Source: Virgisporangium aurantiacum (GTDB taxonomy: Bacteria; Actinomycetota; Actinomycetes; Mycobacteriales; Micromonosporaceae). From it: 64,000 nucleotides of DNA. Where the stretch lies: contig NZ_BOPG01000023.1 in assembly GCF_016863635.1 (NCBI RefSeq), forward strand, positions 1 through 64,000, given 5' to 3'. The number at the start of each line of letters is the position of its first letter. Position 1 is the first letter of the stretch. Made by a program: the position numbers and the translations under genes. Shown in pieces: positions 7,303 through 16,600 of this stretch. Below the pieces are notes generated by a model. That model saw only the letters and a list, made by a program, of their open reading frames with translations, was not told the DNA's origin and made no database searches.

Positions 7303-9507
7303 ATGTTGATTCCGCCGTACGGCACCAATTTCGGCGGCGACTCGACGAACTGGTTCTACTCACCCAACGGCACCAACATCGAGTCCATGCGCCAGTGGCT
7401 GCTCCACATGGATCCGGCCCGGATCCGGACCCTGGCCGAGTTGTGGGGCCACGCGTCCGACGCACTGTCCACCGTCACCCAGTTGGTCTTCGAGGACGGA
7501 ATGGTGCTGCAGAGCGTGTGGCAGTCGCCCGCCGGGCAGGCGTACCTCCACGAGATGAGCACCACCCTCCGCTCCGTGAACGACTGGCGGCACGTCGCTG
7601 CCGACAACGCCGCCGGCCTGCGCCTCGTCGCCGATGCGGTGTCGACGGCCAAGGAGCAGATGGAACCCTTGTACCAGGAGTACCTGACGTACCAAGATCA
7701 GCGAAGGACGGTCGTCAACACCGTCTACAACCAGCCGATCATGCAAAGCCTCCCGCCAGACCAGCGGAACACGGCCCTCGCCAACGCCGACGAAGACAGC
7801 CAACGCTCCTATCACTACCGCGCGATGTCGATCACGCGCCCGGTGGCCAACGCGTACAGCGAGGCACAGAGCAGCTATCGCGTGGGCGAACCGTTCGCCG
7901 GCCCGCTGACCGCCCAAACCGGCGGCTCCCCGGGCGACGGTGGATCCGGTGGCTCGTCCGGCCCGGGCGCAGCCATCCCGGTCCTCGGCCCCGCCGCCCC
8001 TTTGGCATCGGGTGACTCCGGCACCGCAATCGGCCCCAGCGCCCCGGGTGCCCCCGGTCCCGCCTCCCCCGGCTTCCCGGGGCTGCCCGGCGCCCCCGGC
8101 AGTGGCGGCGGTGGCGAGGCCGCTGGTATCGCACCCCCGCCCGCGCCGGCACCCGCACCTCCGGCACCGCCCGGCCCGCCACCGGCCCAGCCAGGTCCCG
8201 CGCTGCCCGCCCCTCCTCCGCCCGGTCTCCCACCCGCGCCACCGACGTCCAGGCCACCCGCGCCCACCCGTCCGCCCGGCTCCGCCCCACGCCCACCGGG
8301 TGCCGGCCCGGCCACCCGCCCACCGGCTGGTGCCCCACGGCCGCCGGGTGCCGGGCCGGGAGCACGTCCACCGGGTGCGGCACCACGCCCACCGGGTGCC
8401 GGGCCGGGAGCACGTCCACCGGGTGCGGCACCACGCCCACCGGGTGCTGGGCCGGGCGCACGTCCACCGGGTGCCGCACCACGGCCACCAGGCGCAGGCC
8501 CGGGCGCGGGTCCGGGTGCACGGCCGCCGGGCGCCGCCCCGGGAGCACGACCGCCAGCGGCCGGGCCGGGAACGCGGCCACCCGCGGCCGGACCGGGTGC
8601 ACGCCCGCCCGCAGCCGGTTCCGGCTCGCGTCCGTCGACGGCCGGCTTTGGTGCGCGGCCACCGGGCGCAGGTCCGGGCGCGGCTCCCGGCTCACGCCCA
8701 CCGGCTGCCGGGCCGGGTGCTCGCCCACCCGGTGCCCGTCCGACGCCTGACCCGCGAGGCGCGGGCCGAGGTACGCAGCCCACCGCTGCTGGCCCCGGCG
8801 CGCGCCCGCCCACAGCCGCTCCGGGGGCGCGGCCACCCGCGACCGGCACGCCCGAGACCGGCACGCCCGGGGCGCGGCCACCCGCGGCTGGCCTGGGTAC
8901 GCGCCAGCCCACGGCGGGCCCGGGTGCGCGGCCATCAACGGCGGGCCCGGGTGCACGGCCACCTGCAACTGGCGCGGGCGGGCCGCGGCCCACCTTGCCG
9001 GGAGCCCAGGCGGCACCGGATGCCCACCCGGTCGGCGGTCGGGGCACGGGGCCCCGCCCGGCGCTGCCCGGCGCTCGGCCCGGTCAGCACCCGGCGCCGG
9101 CAACGCGGCCAACGTCGGGCCCGGTCGCGGCGGCGCCGTCCGCCATGCGACCCGGCAGGGCCACCACCGGGACCACCACCACCGGGACCGCCAACGGCGG
9201 GACCACCAACGGCGGAACCACCAACGGCAGGGCCACCACCAACAGGGCCACCGGTGGGACCACCGGCGGGGCTGGGCGGCGCCCGGCGCTGACCTTGCCG
9301 GGCGCGGGAGCGACCTCCGCCCGGACGCCGTCGTACGCGGACCCGCCCACGGCGCCCCGGCCGGCGTTGCCCGGTGTCACCGGTGCGCCGCGAGCGCGGG
9401 TCGAGGACGACGGTTCACTGTGGACGGTCGCGCTGCCGCCGCCGAATCCGTTGGATGCTCCGCCCGAACGGCCGCCGGCCGCGATCCCACCCACGATCGG
9501 CCCCTGA
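7303..9507 (+). CDS. PPE-like ESX substrate with long proline-rich repeat tail
   Basis: 734-residue protein. Residues 1 to about 195 form the conserved part: helices around IESMRQWLLHMDPARIRTLA, a W-x-S turn in VLQSVWQSPAGQAYLHEM (compare W-x-G) and the long helix AAGLRLVADAVSTAKEQMEPLYQEYLTY, with a second helical pair to about 190. This matches WXG100-related/PPE-type ESX substrates. Residues 200-700 are a Gly/Pro/Ala/Arg-rich, probably disordered region containing tandem 16-residue repeats, then a Thr/Asn/Gly-rich patch (TTGTANGGTTNGG). The final 70 residues (RVEDDGSLWTVALPPPNPLD) are again unique. No signal peptide or membrane span is visible. The mycosin gene starts two bases after its stop. 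The proline-rich tail may span the cell wall, but that is inference. Confidence 0.75.
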   Translation: MLIPPYGTNFGGDSTNWFYSPNGTNIESMRQWLLHMDPARIRTLAELWGHASDALSTVTQLVFEDGMVLQSVWQSPAGQAYLHEMSTTLRSVNDWRHVAADNAAGLRLVADAVSTAKEQMEPLYQEYLTYQDQRRTVVNTVYNQPIMQSLPPDQRNTALANADEDSQRSYHYRAMSITRPVANAYSEAQSSYRVGEPFAGPLTAQTGGSPGDGGSGGSSGPGAAIPVLGPAAPLASGDSGTAIGPSAPGAPGPASPGFPGLPGAPGSGGGGEAAGIAPPPAPAPAPPAPPGPPPAQPGPALPAPPPPGLPPAPPTSRPPAPTRPPGSAPRPPGAGPATRPPAGAPRPPGAGPGARPPGAAPRPPGAGPGARPPGAAPRPPGAGPGARPPGAAPRPPGAGPGAGPGARPPGAAPGARPPAAGPGTRPPAAGPGARPPAAGSGSRPSTAGFGARPPGAGPGAAPGSRPPAAGPGARPPGARPTPDPRGAGRGTQPTAAGPGARPPTAAPGARPPATGTPETGTPGARPPAAGLGTRQPTAGPGARPSTAGPGARPPATGAGGPRPTLPGAQAAPDAHPVGGRGTGPRPALPGARPGQHPAPATRPTSGPVAAAPSAMRPGRATTGTTTTGTANGGTTNGGTTNGRATTNRATGGTTGGAGRRPALTLPGAGATSARTPSYADPPTAPRPALPGVTGAPRARVEDDGSLWTVALPPPNPLDAPPERPPAAIPPTIGP
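8350..8493. repeat. Three 48-bp tandem repeats in the PPE-like gene
   Basis: Units at 8350-8397, 8398-8445 and 8446-8493 encode the 16-residue block AGPGARPPGAAPRPPG; the first two are nearly identical in DNA and the third differs at several silent sites. Shorter degenerate versions continue to about 8950. Length variation between strains is likely here. Confidence 0.85.
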
Positions 9508-9508
9508 C

Positions 9509-10774
9509 GTGCCCGGCGCGGGAGCGCGCCGACTCGCCCGGATAGTGGTCGTCGCCTTGGGCGTGGTGTGTGTGCCGGTCGGGTGGACGGGCTCGCCGGC
9601 CAGTGCGGCGCCGGTGTGTTCGCGGGCGCCGCAGGCCGCGGAGGTCATCGCGGCGCTGCCGTGGGAGCGGCAGTTGTTGCTGGCCGAGCGGGTGTGGCCG
9701 TTGAGCCGGGGTGGGGTGCCCGTCGCGGTGATCGATACGGGCGTCGACGGGCGGCATCGGCAGTTGGCCGGGCGGGTGCTGCCCGGGTACGACGCGTTGA
9801 CCAACGTGCCGGGAGGCGACGGGGACTGTGACGGGCACGGGACCGCGGTGGCCAGCGTCATCGCCGCGGCCAAGGTGGAGGGCGTCGGGTTCGCAGGGCT
9901 GGCGCCGGATGCCACGATCATGCCGGTGCGCGTCGCCGACTCGGGGGTGACCGAGCGGGAGGGCGAGGTCTCGGCCGCGGACATGGCGGAGGCCCTGCGG
10001 TGGGCGACCGACAACGGGGCCCGGGTGATCAACGTGTCGATCTACTTCGAGGTCGACCACGCGGACATCCGGGCCGCGGTCGAGTACGCGCAGAGCCGCG
10101 ACGTGCTGGTGGTGGCCGCCGTCAGCAACCACCACAAGGATGACGGGCGACCGGACGCGACGCCCTACCCGGCGGCGTACCGCGACGTGGTGGGCGTCGG
10201 CGCGATCAACGCGGACGGCAGCCGCCTGCCCGAGTCGTACGTCGGGCCGTTCGTCGACCTGGTGGCACCGGGTGGGACCGTCACCACGGCGGCCGTGGGT
10301 GGCGGGCACCGGCAGGTGTCCGGCACCAGTTTCGCCGCGCCGTTCGTCAGCGCGACGGCGGCACTGTTGCTGGCGCGGGGAATGACCGTCGACGAGGTGC
10401 GGCGGCGGCTGATCGCCACGGCGGATCCGGCACCCGGCCCGGTCCACGAGTACGGATACGGCGTCGTCAACCCGTACCGGGCGCTGGTCGAGCGGGCGGC
10501 CGAAGGCACACCGGCCGGCGCTGCGCCCGTCACCGAAAAACCGACCGATCGCGCCGCGCTCGCCCGCGAACGCCGCTGGCGCGCGGACGCCGCGCGGGCC
10601 GGCGTCGCGGTGGCGGTCGTGGCCGTGCTGGCCGTGCTGCTGATCGCGGCGGAGCCGGTGGCCCGACGTGGCCGACGCGGCGGGTGGCGCGCCCGGCGAC
10701 GCCCGGCACCCGCCGAGCCGCCCGCATCGGACGACATCGAGCAGCGCTTCTACGAGGTGCCCCGGGCAGGTTAG
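9509..10774 (+). CDS. mycP: Mycosin, membrane-anchored subtilisin-like protease of ESX
   Basis: 421-residue mycosin, the serine protease that belongs to ESX machines. The GTG start at 9509 lies one base after the upstream TGA and gives a clean signal peptide (RIVVVALGVVCVPVGWTG, cleavage near ASAA at 31-34). The subtilisin triad is Asp76 in AVIDTGVDG, His110 in DGHGTAVAS and Ser274 in SGTSFAAPF, with oxyanion Asn207 in AAVSNHHKDD. After the catalytic domain, an Ala/Pro/Arg linker leads to a C-terminal membrane helix (GVAVAVVAVLAVLLIAAEPV, about 366-385) and a short basic cytoplasmic tail. This is the standard mycosin layout, slightly shorter than the mycobacterial proteins. It converges on eccB with only 6 bp between stops. 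Confidence 0.95.
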   Translation: MPGAGARRLARIVVVALGVVCVPVGWTGSPASAAPVCSRAPQAAEVIAALPWERQLLLAERVWPLSRGGVPVAVIDTGVDGRHRQLAGRVLPGYDALTNVPGGDGDCDGHGTAVASVIAAAKVEGVGFAGLAPDATIMPVRVADSGVTEREGEVSAADMAEALRWATDNGARVINVSIYFEVDHADIRAAVEYAQSRDVLVVAAVSNHHKDDGRPDATPYPAAYRDVVGVGAINADGSRLPESYVGPFVDLVAPGGTVTTAAVGGGHRQVSGTSFAAPFVSATAALLLARGMTVDEVRRRLIATADPAPGPVHEYGYGVVNPYRALVERAAEGTPAGAAPVTEKPTDRAALARERRWRADAARAGVAVAVVAVLAVLLIAAEPVARRGRRGGWRARRRPAPAEPPASDDIEQRFYEVPRAG

Positions 10775-10780
10775 GTCACG

Positions 10781-12196
10781 TCACACCGGGTGGGCGGCGG
10801 CCGCCGGGTCGAGGGCCGGGCCCATCGGGAGGCGGGCGATCAGGGCCGACGGCAACCGCACGGCGGCGGCCTCCGGATAGCCGAGCATGCGGGCGACGCC
10901 CGGGGCGGCGAGCGGGTAACTGAAGCCCTGGTCGGTGACCAGGTGCAGCGAACCGCCCTCGGCACCGGGGGCCGGCTCGGCCCGTACCAGCGCGGCCCGG
11001 CCCGGTGCGACCAGGACCCGGTCGGCGAGCTTGCGGCCGGCGGTGGTGCGACCGGCCGTGTCGATGCCGCCGGGCTGGGGACGGGCGCCCACCCGGACGA
11101 CCGGGATGTGCTCGCCCGGGGCGAACGTGGAGCAGACGGCGCCGTCGGCGCGGTCGGCGGGCGGGAGGTCGACCAGGTCGGGTTGCTCGCGGGGTGGGGC
11201 GGCCACACCGGCGTCGGACGACGCGGGGGCGCCGCCCGCGCCGGTCACCTGGGCCGGGGTCAGCCGGACGGGCATTTGCGGCGCGCCCTGGTACGCGGTT
11301 CGAGCGGCGTCGCTCGCCAGCACGATCTCCTTCTGCAGCGGCGTGATCGGGACCAGCCGGTCGGGCCGGACCAGGTAGAACGTGCCGGGTGGCGCCTCGA
11401 CCACCTGGCCGGAGCGCACCGAGGCCGGCACCGGGGCGGGGAGTGCGGTGGTGGCCGCGCCGGGCTGCTCGACGCGCACCTCGTCGAGGGCCGGACCCTC
11501 GGGCAGGACCTCGAGCCACGCCGCGGCGACCGGCAGCGCGTCGCCGACCCCGGCGCCGAGCACCCGCACGGTGGCGGCCTGGGTGATCGGGAAGCGGTGG
11601 TTGTTCCAGATCAGGAAGACGACGTTGTCGGCGGTGACGAGCAGACCCCCGTCGACGGGCTGCCCGGCGGTGCGGGGTGCCGTGCCGGCGACGAGCGTGG
11701 TGCGGGCGGCCCGACCGCCGCGGCCGTCGGGCGCGCTTGCGGTGCACAGCGTCCAGGCGCCCGACAGCAGTTCCTTTCGGGCGGGCAGCGTGTCGGGGGC
11801 GCCCGGGATGCCGAGTTGCGGACCGCGCGGCACGCCCTTGAGCGACTTCGCCGAGACCGACTTGGTCTTGGCCGCCTGGCCGAGCACCAGCCGGGCGGAG
11901 GTGAAGTTGAGGACCGGGTGCAGCACCCCGTCGCGGTAGACGTACCGGGCGCCGGTGTCCTTCACCAGGATCACGAAGGAACCCTTCTTCCACGACGTGG
12001 CACCGCCGCCGGCGATGATCCCGTAGACGCCCACCGCCGCCAGCATCAGCGCGGCCACCATGAAGCTGCCGAGGGCCGCGCCGCCGAGCCGGCGGAACGG
12101 CAACTCGGCCGGGTCGCCCTGGCGCGCGATCAACCCGGAGATGACCCGGTGCAGGAAGAACTGGTACGAGTGGATCTGGTCACGCCTGGACTGCAT
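10781..12196 (-). CDS. eccB: ESX core component EccB
   Basis: 471-residue ESX membrane protein. It opens with MQSRRDQIHSYQFFLHRVIS, close to the family's signature N-terminus, followed by one membrane helix (GGAALGSFMVAALMLAAVGV, about 38-58) and a large extracytoplasmic part beginning SFVILVKDTGARYVYRDGVL. Cys pairs in the periplasmic region (for example LCTASAP and AVCSTFAPGE) fit the disulfide of the EccB core. EccB repeats in the cell envelope are thought to form the outer part of the ESX pore. GGAGGAG eight bases upstream of the ATG at 12196 supports this start over an upstream in-frame ATG. It follows eccD by 14 bp in the same direction. Confidence 0.95.
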   Translation of the reverse strand: MQSRRDQIHSYQFFLHRVISGLIARQGDPAELPFRRLGGAALGSFMVAALMLAAVGVYGIIAGGGATSWKKGSFVILVKDTGARYVYRDGVLHPVLNFTSARLVLGQAAKTKSVSAKSLKGVPRGPQLGIPGAPDTLPARKELLSGAWTLCTASAPDGRGGRAARTTLVAGTAPRTAGQPVDGGLLVTADNVVFLIWNNHRFPITQAATVRVLGAGVGDALPVAAAWLEVLPEGPALDEVRVEQPGAATTALPAPVPASVRSGQVVEAPPGTFYLVRPDRLVPITPLQKEIVLASDAARTAYQGAPQMPVRLTPAQVTGAGGAPASSDAGVAAPPREQPDLVDLPPADRADGAVCSTFAPGEHIPVVRVGARPQPGGIDTAGRTTAGRKLADRVLVAPGRAALVRAEPAPGAEGGSLHLVTDQGFSYPLAAPGVARMLGYPEAAAVRLPSALIARLPMGPALDPAAAAHPV

Positions 12197-12210
12197 CGAC
12201 TCCTCCGAAG

Positions 12211-13554
12211 TCAGCCGAAGAACCCGCGCATCACACCGAACAGCCCGAGCACCGCACACGCGAGCGGCACCACGGCGAGGGTGAGCAGCACGTCGAACAC
12301 GTCGGCGAGGCGGCCGAGCCGGGGTGACACCGGCCGCCGGCTGTAGGCGAGGCCGGCCGCCACGCCGACCGCGGCGATCGCCAGGTAGGCCGGCAGCGCG
12401 GGCCGCTCGAGCGCGAACTCGCCGACCGCCACCAGCCCGACGGTTCCGGCGACCAGCAACGGCACCCGGTGCCGCAGCCCCACGTAGAAGCGACCACGCA
12501 GCAGCAGCGACACCGAGACGGCGCCGGCGAGCAGCACCGCCGACAGGTCCCGGGTGACGGCCAGGATCACCAGGCAGGCCGCGGTGACGCCGGTGGTGCC
12601 CAGCAGCAGCCCGGTGAGCGCCTCGTCGGCCCGCACGGTGGCGGCGGTGACCGTGCGCCGGTCGGGCAGGGGACGGTCGGCGACCAGGTCGTCCGGCGTG
12701 CGGGGCAGTTCGGGCAGCGGGATCCGGCCCAGCCGCACCGCGAGGGCCGGCAGCATCGGGCTCGCCAGCAGCAGCACGCCGGCCAGGAGCGCGGCCACCT
12801 CGACCGCGCCGAGCGGGAACAGCGCGACCAGCCCGCCGGCGACCCCGCTCGCACCGGCGGAAGCGCCGGCGACGAACACCCGGCCGTACGCCGCGGTGGC
12901 CGCGTACCCGAGCACCGCCGCGCCGGCCGCCAGCGCCGACCCGAGCAGCACGTGCGGCGCGCCGAGCCGGCCGAGCGCCTCCTCGGCCAGCACCACCAGG
13001 CCGGCGACGAACGCGAACGGCAGCCCGAACGCCGCCACCACCGCGCCGGTTGCCGCGTCGGCCACCGCGCGGGCGAGCACGGCACCGGCGCCGAGGAGCA
13101 CCACCGCCACGACGCCGGCCACCACGGCGACGGTTCCCCAGGGCGGCCCGTCGCGTAACAACTCGGCCAGCGCCGACGCCAACGCGATCCCCGCGGCGGC
13201 CAGGCCGGCGACGCGGGTGTCGGTACCCGACCAGCGGCGCCCGCGCCGCTGCGCGCCCTCGGCGATCGCGTCGACGATGTCGTCGTAATCGGCCTCCGGC
13301 CAGTCGAGCCGCCGCGGGACGAGGAACAACGCCTCGCCGTCGCGCACCTGTTGCCCGGCGAACGTGGCCGACGGGTCGAGCACCGCACCGTCACCGCGGC
13401 GCAGCACCCAGCCGTCGTGGTTCAGGCCGCCGTCGGCGAGGTCGTCGCCGGCCCGCCGCAGCAGGACCGGCAGCACGCTCACCACGGGCACGTGCGCGGG
13501 GAACGCGACATCGAGGCGGCGCCCCGGCGCATGCACAACGAGGCGCGTAAGCAT
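12211..13554 (-). CDS. eccD: ESX core membrane component EccD
   Basis: 447-residue integral membrane protein. Residues 1-95 form the ubiquitin-like cytoplasmic domain (MLTRLVVHAPGRRLDVAFPA ... QQVRDGEALFLVPR), followed by about eleven hydrophobic segments from residue 125 to the end. EccD dimers line the inner-membrane vestibule of ESX machines. The start at 13554 is chosen because the ubiquitin-like strand begins there; an alternative ATG at 13602 would add 16 basic residues. It lies 14 bp upstream of eccB and is divergent from eccC across about 105 bp, so the core genes are split between strands. The sequence is typical apart from the usual high Ala/Leu/Val bias. Confidence 0.92.
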   Translation of the reverse strand: MLTRLVVHAPGRRLDVAFPAHVPVVSVLPVLLRRAGDDLADGGLNHDGWVLRRGDGAVLDPSATFAGQQVRDGEALFLVPRRLDWPEADYDDIVDAIAEGAQRRGRRWSGTDTRVAGLAAAGIALASALAELLRDGPPWGTVAVVAGVVAVVLLGAGAVLARAVADAATGAVVAAFGLPFAFVAGLVVLAEEALGRLGAPHVLLGSALAAGAAVLGYAATAAYGRVFVAGASAGASGVAGGLVALFPLGAVEVAALLAGVLLLASPMLPALAVRLGRIPLPELPRTPDDLVADRPLPDRRTVTAATVRADEALTGLLLGTTGVTAACLVILAVTRDLSAVLLAGAVSVSLLLRGRFYVGLRHRVPLLVAGTVGLVAVGEFALERPALPAYLAIAAVGVAAGLAYSRRPVSPRLGRLADVFDVLLTLAVVPLACAVLGLFGVMRGFFG

Positions 13555-13659
13555 TGTTAAATCACCACTAACTCGCTGGCGAACTTCCGTGAGGCGACGC
13601 AAGAATCGTCACACGCCCGGTCCGGAGCGAACGTAAAGCTTATGCAAAAGGGAGGCCCG

Positions 13660-16600
13660 ATGAGCACAGTCGTTGTTCGCCGGCCGACCCGTCGGCCGGA
13701 ACCGGAATACCCGTCCGGCGACATCGTTCTCGACTCGCCACCCGAGCTTCCACAGCCCAGCGGCCGCGGCTGGGCCGGCATGCTGATGGCGTTGCCGATG
13801 CTCACCGGTGCGGCCGCGATGGCGTTGATGTACAGCCGATTCGGCGGTGGCGGCGCGCTCGGCTGGGTCACCGGCGGTCTGTTCGGCATGTCGGCGATCG
13901 GCATGCTCGCGGTCAGTCTCGGGCAGCAGTCGGGCGGGCCGAACAAACGCGAGATGATGCGCATGCGCCGCGCCTATCTGCGTCACCTCGGGCAGCAGCG
14001 CACCCGCGTCCGGAAAATCATCACGCGGCAGCGCACCGCCGCTTTCTACCGCAACCCCGACCCCGCCTCGCTGTGGAGTATCGCGGCCAGTTCCCGGTTG
14101 TGGGAAAGGCGGCCGGCCGACGCCGATTTCCTGCAGGTGCGCATCGGCCTCGGCGCGCAGGAACTGGCCACCCCGATCCTGCCGCCGGCCAGCAAGCCGC
14201 TCGAAGACCTCGAACCGATGTGCGCGTTGGCGCTGCGCCGGTTCATCACCACCTACGCCGTGCTGCCCGGCCTGCCGCTGGTGATGGCCGTCGACGGTTT
14301 CGCCACCGTGTATCTCCGCGGTGCGGCGCGGGGGCTGTGCCGGGCCGTCCTCGCCCACCTCGTGCTCTTCCACGCGCCCGACGACCTGCTGGTGGCCGTG
14401 TGCGCCGGCCCCGGCCGGCGCGAAGACTGGGACTTCGTCAAGTGGCTGCCGCACGGCCTGCACCCCATCAGAACCGACGCGATCGGCCCGGTGCGGCTGC
14501 ACGCGCCGTCGGTCGTCGAGCTCGAGGCGCTCCTCGACGACGTGGTGGCCAACCGGCCCCGGTTCGCGGTCACCCAGGCCCAGGCGCGGCCGCCGGGCCC
14601 GCACGTGGTGGTGGTATTGGACGGCGGTGAGCGCGCCGGTTCCGAGCACCTGCTCGCCGACGGCGGCATCCACGGCGTCACCGTGATCGACCTCGACGGC
14701 CCGCCGCCGCGGGTCCTCGACCCGGCCCGCCTCGTCCTCGACGTCGGCGCCGACGGCACCCTCACCAGCACCACCTACGACGGCACCACCGTGATCGGCA
14801 CCGCCGACGCCCTGCACGCGGCCGAGGCGGAGGCCGTCGCGACCCAGCTGGCGCCGCTGCGCCTGTCGGTCGCGGCGGAAACCGAGAGCCAGCCGCTGGG
14901 CGGCAACCTGGAGCTCGCCGACCTGCTCGGAATGGGCGACCCGCGCACGTTCGACCCGATGGCCGCGTGGGTCGGCCGGCCGGCGCGGGCGCGGCTGCGC
15001 GTGCCGATCGGCGTCGACCCCGACGGGTCACCGGTCGAGCTCGACCTCAAGGAGTCCGCGCAAGACGGCATGGGCCCGCACGGGCTGGTCATCGGCGCCA
15101 CCGGATCGGGTAAGTCGGAGCTGCTGCGCACGCTGGTGCTGGCGCTCGCGGCCACCCACGACCCGGCCACGCTGAACTTCGTGCTCGTCGACTTCAAGGG
15201 CGGCGCCACGTTCGCCACCCTCGACCGGCTGCCGCACACCAGCGCGGTGATCACCAACCTCGCCGACGAGCTGCCCCTGGTCGACCGGATGAAGGACGCG
15301 ATCACCGGTGAACTGATCCGCCGGCAGGAGATGCTGCGCGGTTCCGGCAACTTCGCGTCGCTGCACGCGTACGAGCGGGCCCGGGTCGCGGGTGCGCCGC
15401 TGGCGCCGCTACCCAGCCTGATGATCGTCTGCGACGAGTTCTCCGAGCTGCTCACCGCCAAGCCCGACTTCATCGAGATGTTCGTGCAGATCGGTCGGCT
15501 CGGCCGGTCGATGGGTGTGCACCTGCTGCTGGCCAGCCAGCGGCTGGAGGAGGGCCGGCTGCGCGGTCTCGATTCGCAGCTGTCGTACCGGATCGGGCTG
15601 CGCACGTTCTCCGGCGTGGAGAGCCGGGCGGTGCTCGGCGTGCCCGACGCCTATCACCTGCCCCGGTCCCCCGGGCACGGCTACCTGAAGTTCGGCACGG
15701 AGCCGATGGTGCGGTTCAAGGCCGCGTACGTGTCGGGGGTGCACCGGCCGCCGGGCGCGCCGCCCCGGTTGGTGGGTCCGGCGACGCCGCAGCTGTTCGA
15801 CTACACGACGGCGTTCCAGCCGGAGGTCGCCCCACCGACCGCGCCGGTGCCGGACGTCATCGAGCCCGACCCGGGCGACGAGACCCTGCTCGACGTCCTC
15901 GTCGGCCGGCTGCGCGGCCGCGGGGCGCCGGCGCACCGGGTATGGTTGCCGCCGCTGCGCGAGTCGCCCGGTCTCGACGACCTGCTGCCGCAGCTGGTCC
16001 GCGAGCCGGAGCGCGGCATCACCGTCGGCAACGCCGAGGTGCGCGGCCGGCTCACCGCTCCGGTCGGCATCGTCGACAAGCCGGTGGAGCAGCGCCGCGA
16101 CCTGCTGCTGCTCGACCTGTCCGGCGCGGCGGGGCACGTGCTGATCGTCGGTGGGCCGCAGAGCGGCAAGAGCACGCTGCTGCGCACGCTGGTCCTGTCG
16201 TTCGCGGTGACGCACACCGCCCGCGAGGCACAGTTCTACTGTCTCGACTTCGGCGTCGGCGCGCTGACGTTGCTGCGCGACCTGCCGCACGTCGGTGGGG
16301 TGGCGACCCGCCGCGACCCGGGCCACGTGCGACGCACCGTCGCCGAGCTCGCCGCCCTGCTGCGCCGGCGCGAGGAGGCGTTCGCGGCCGCCGGCGTCGA
16401 CTCGGTGGCCACCTACCGGCGGCAGCGGGCGGAGGGCCGGTTCGCCGACGACCCGCACGGCGACGTGTTCCTGGTCGTCGACGGGTGGAGCACGATCCGC
16501 GCCGAGTTCGAAGACCAGGAGGCGGCGATCGTCGACCTGGCCAACCGCGGGCTGACGTTCGGCATCCACGTGGTGGCGACGGCCGGGCGGTGGATGGACG

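Noticed and set aside
7832..9112. Large minus-strand frames antisense to the proline-rich gene
   Set aside because: They mirror the repeat region, have no domain motif, and the plus frame carries a recognisable N-terminal domain.
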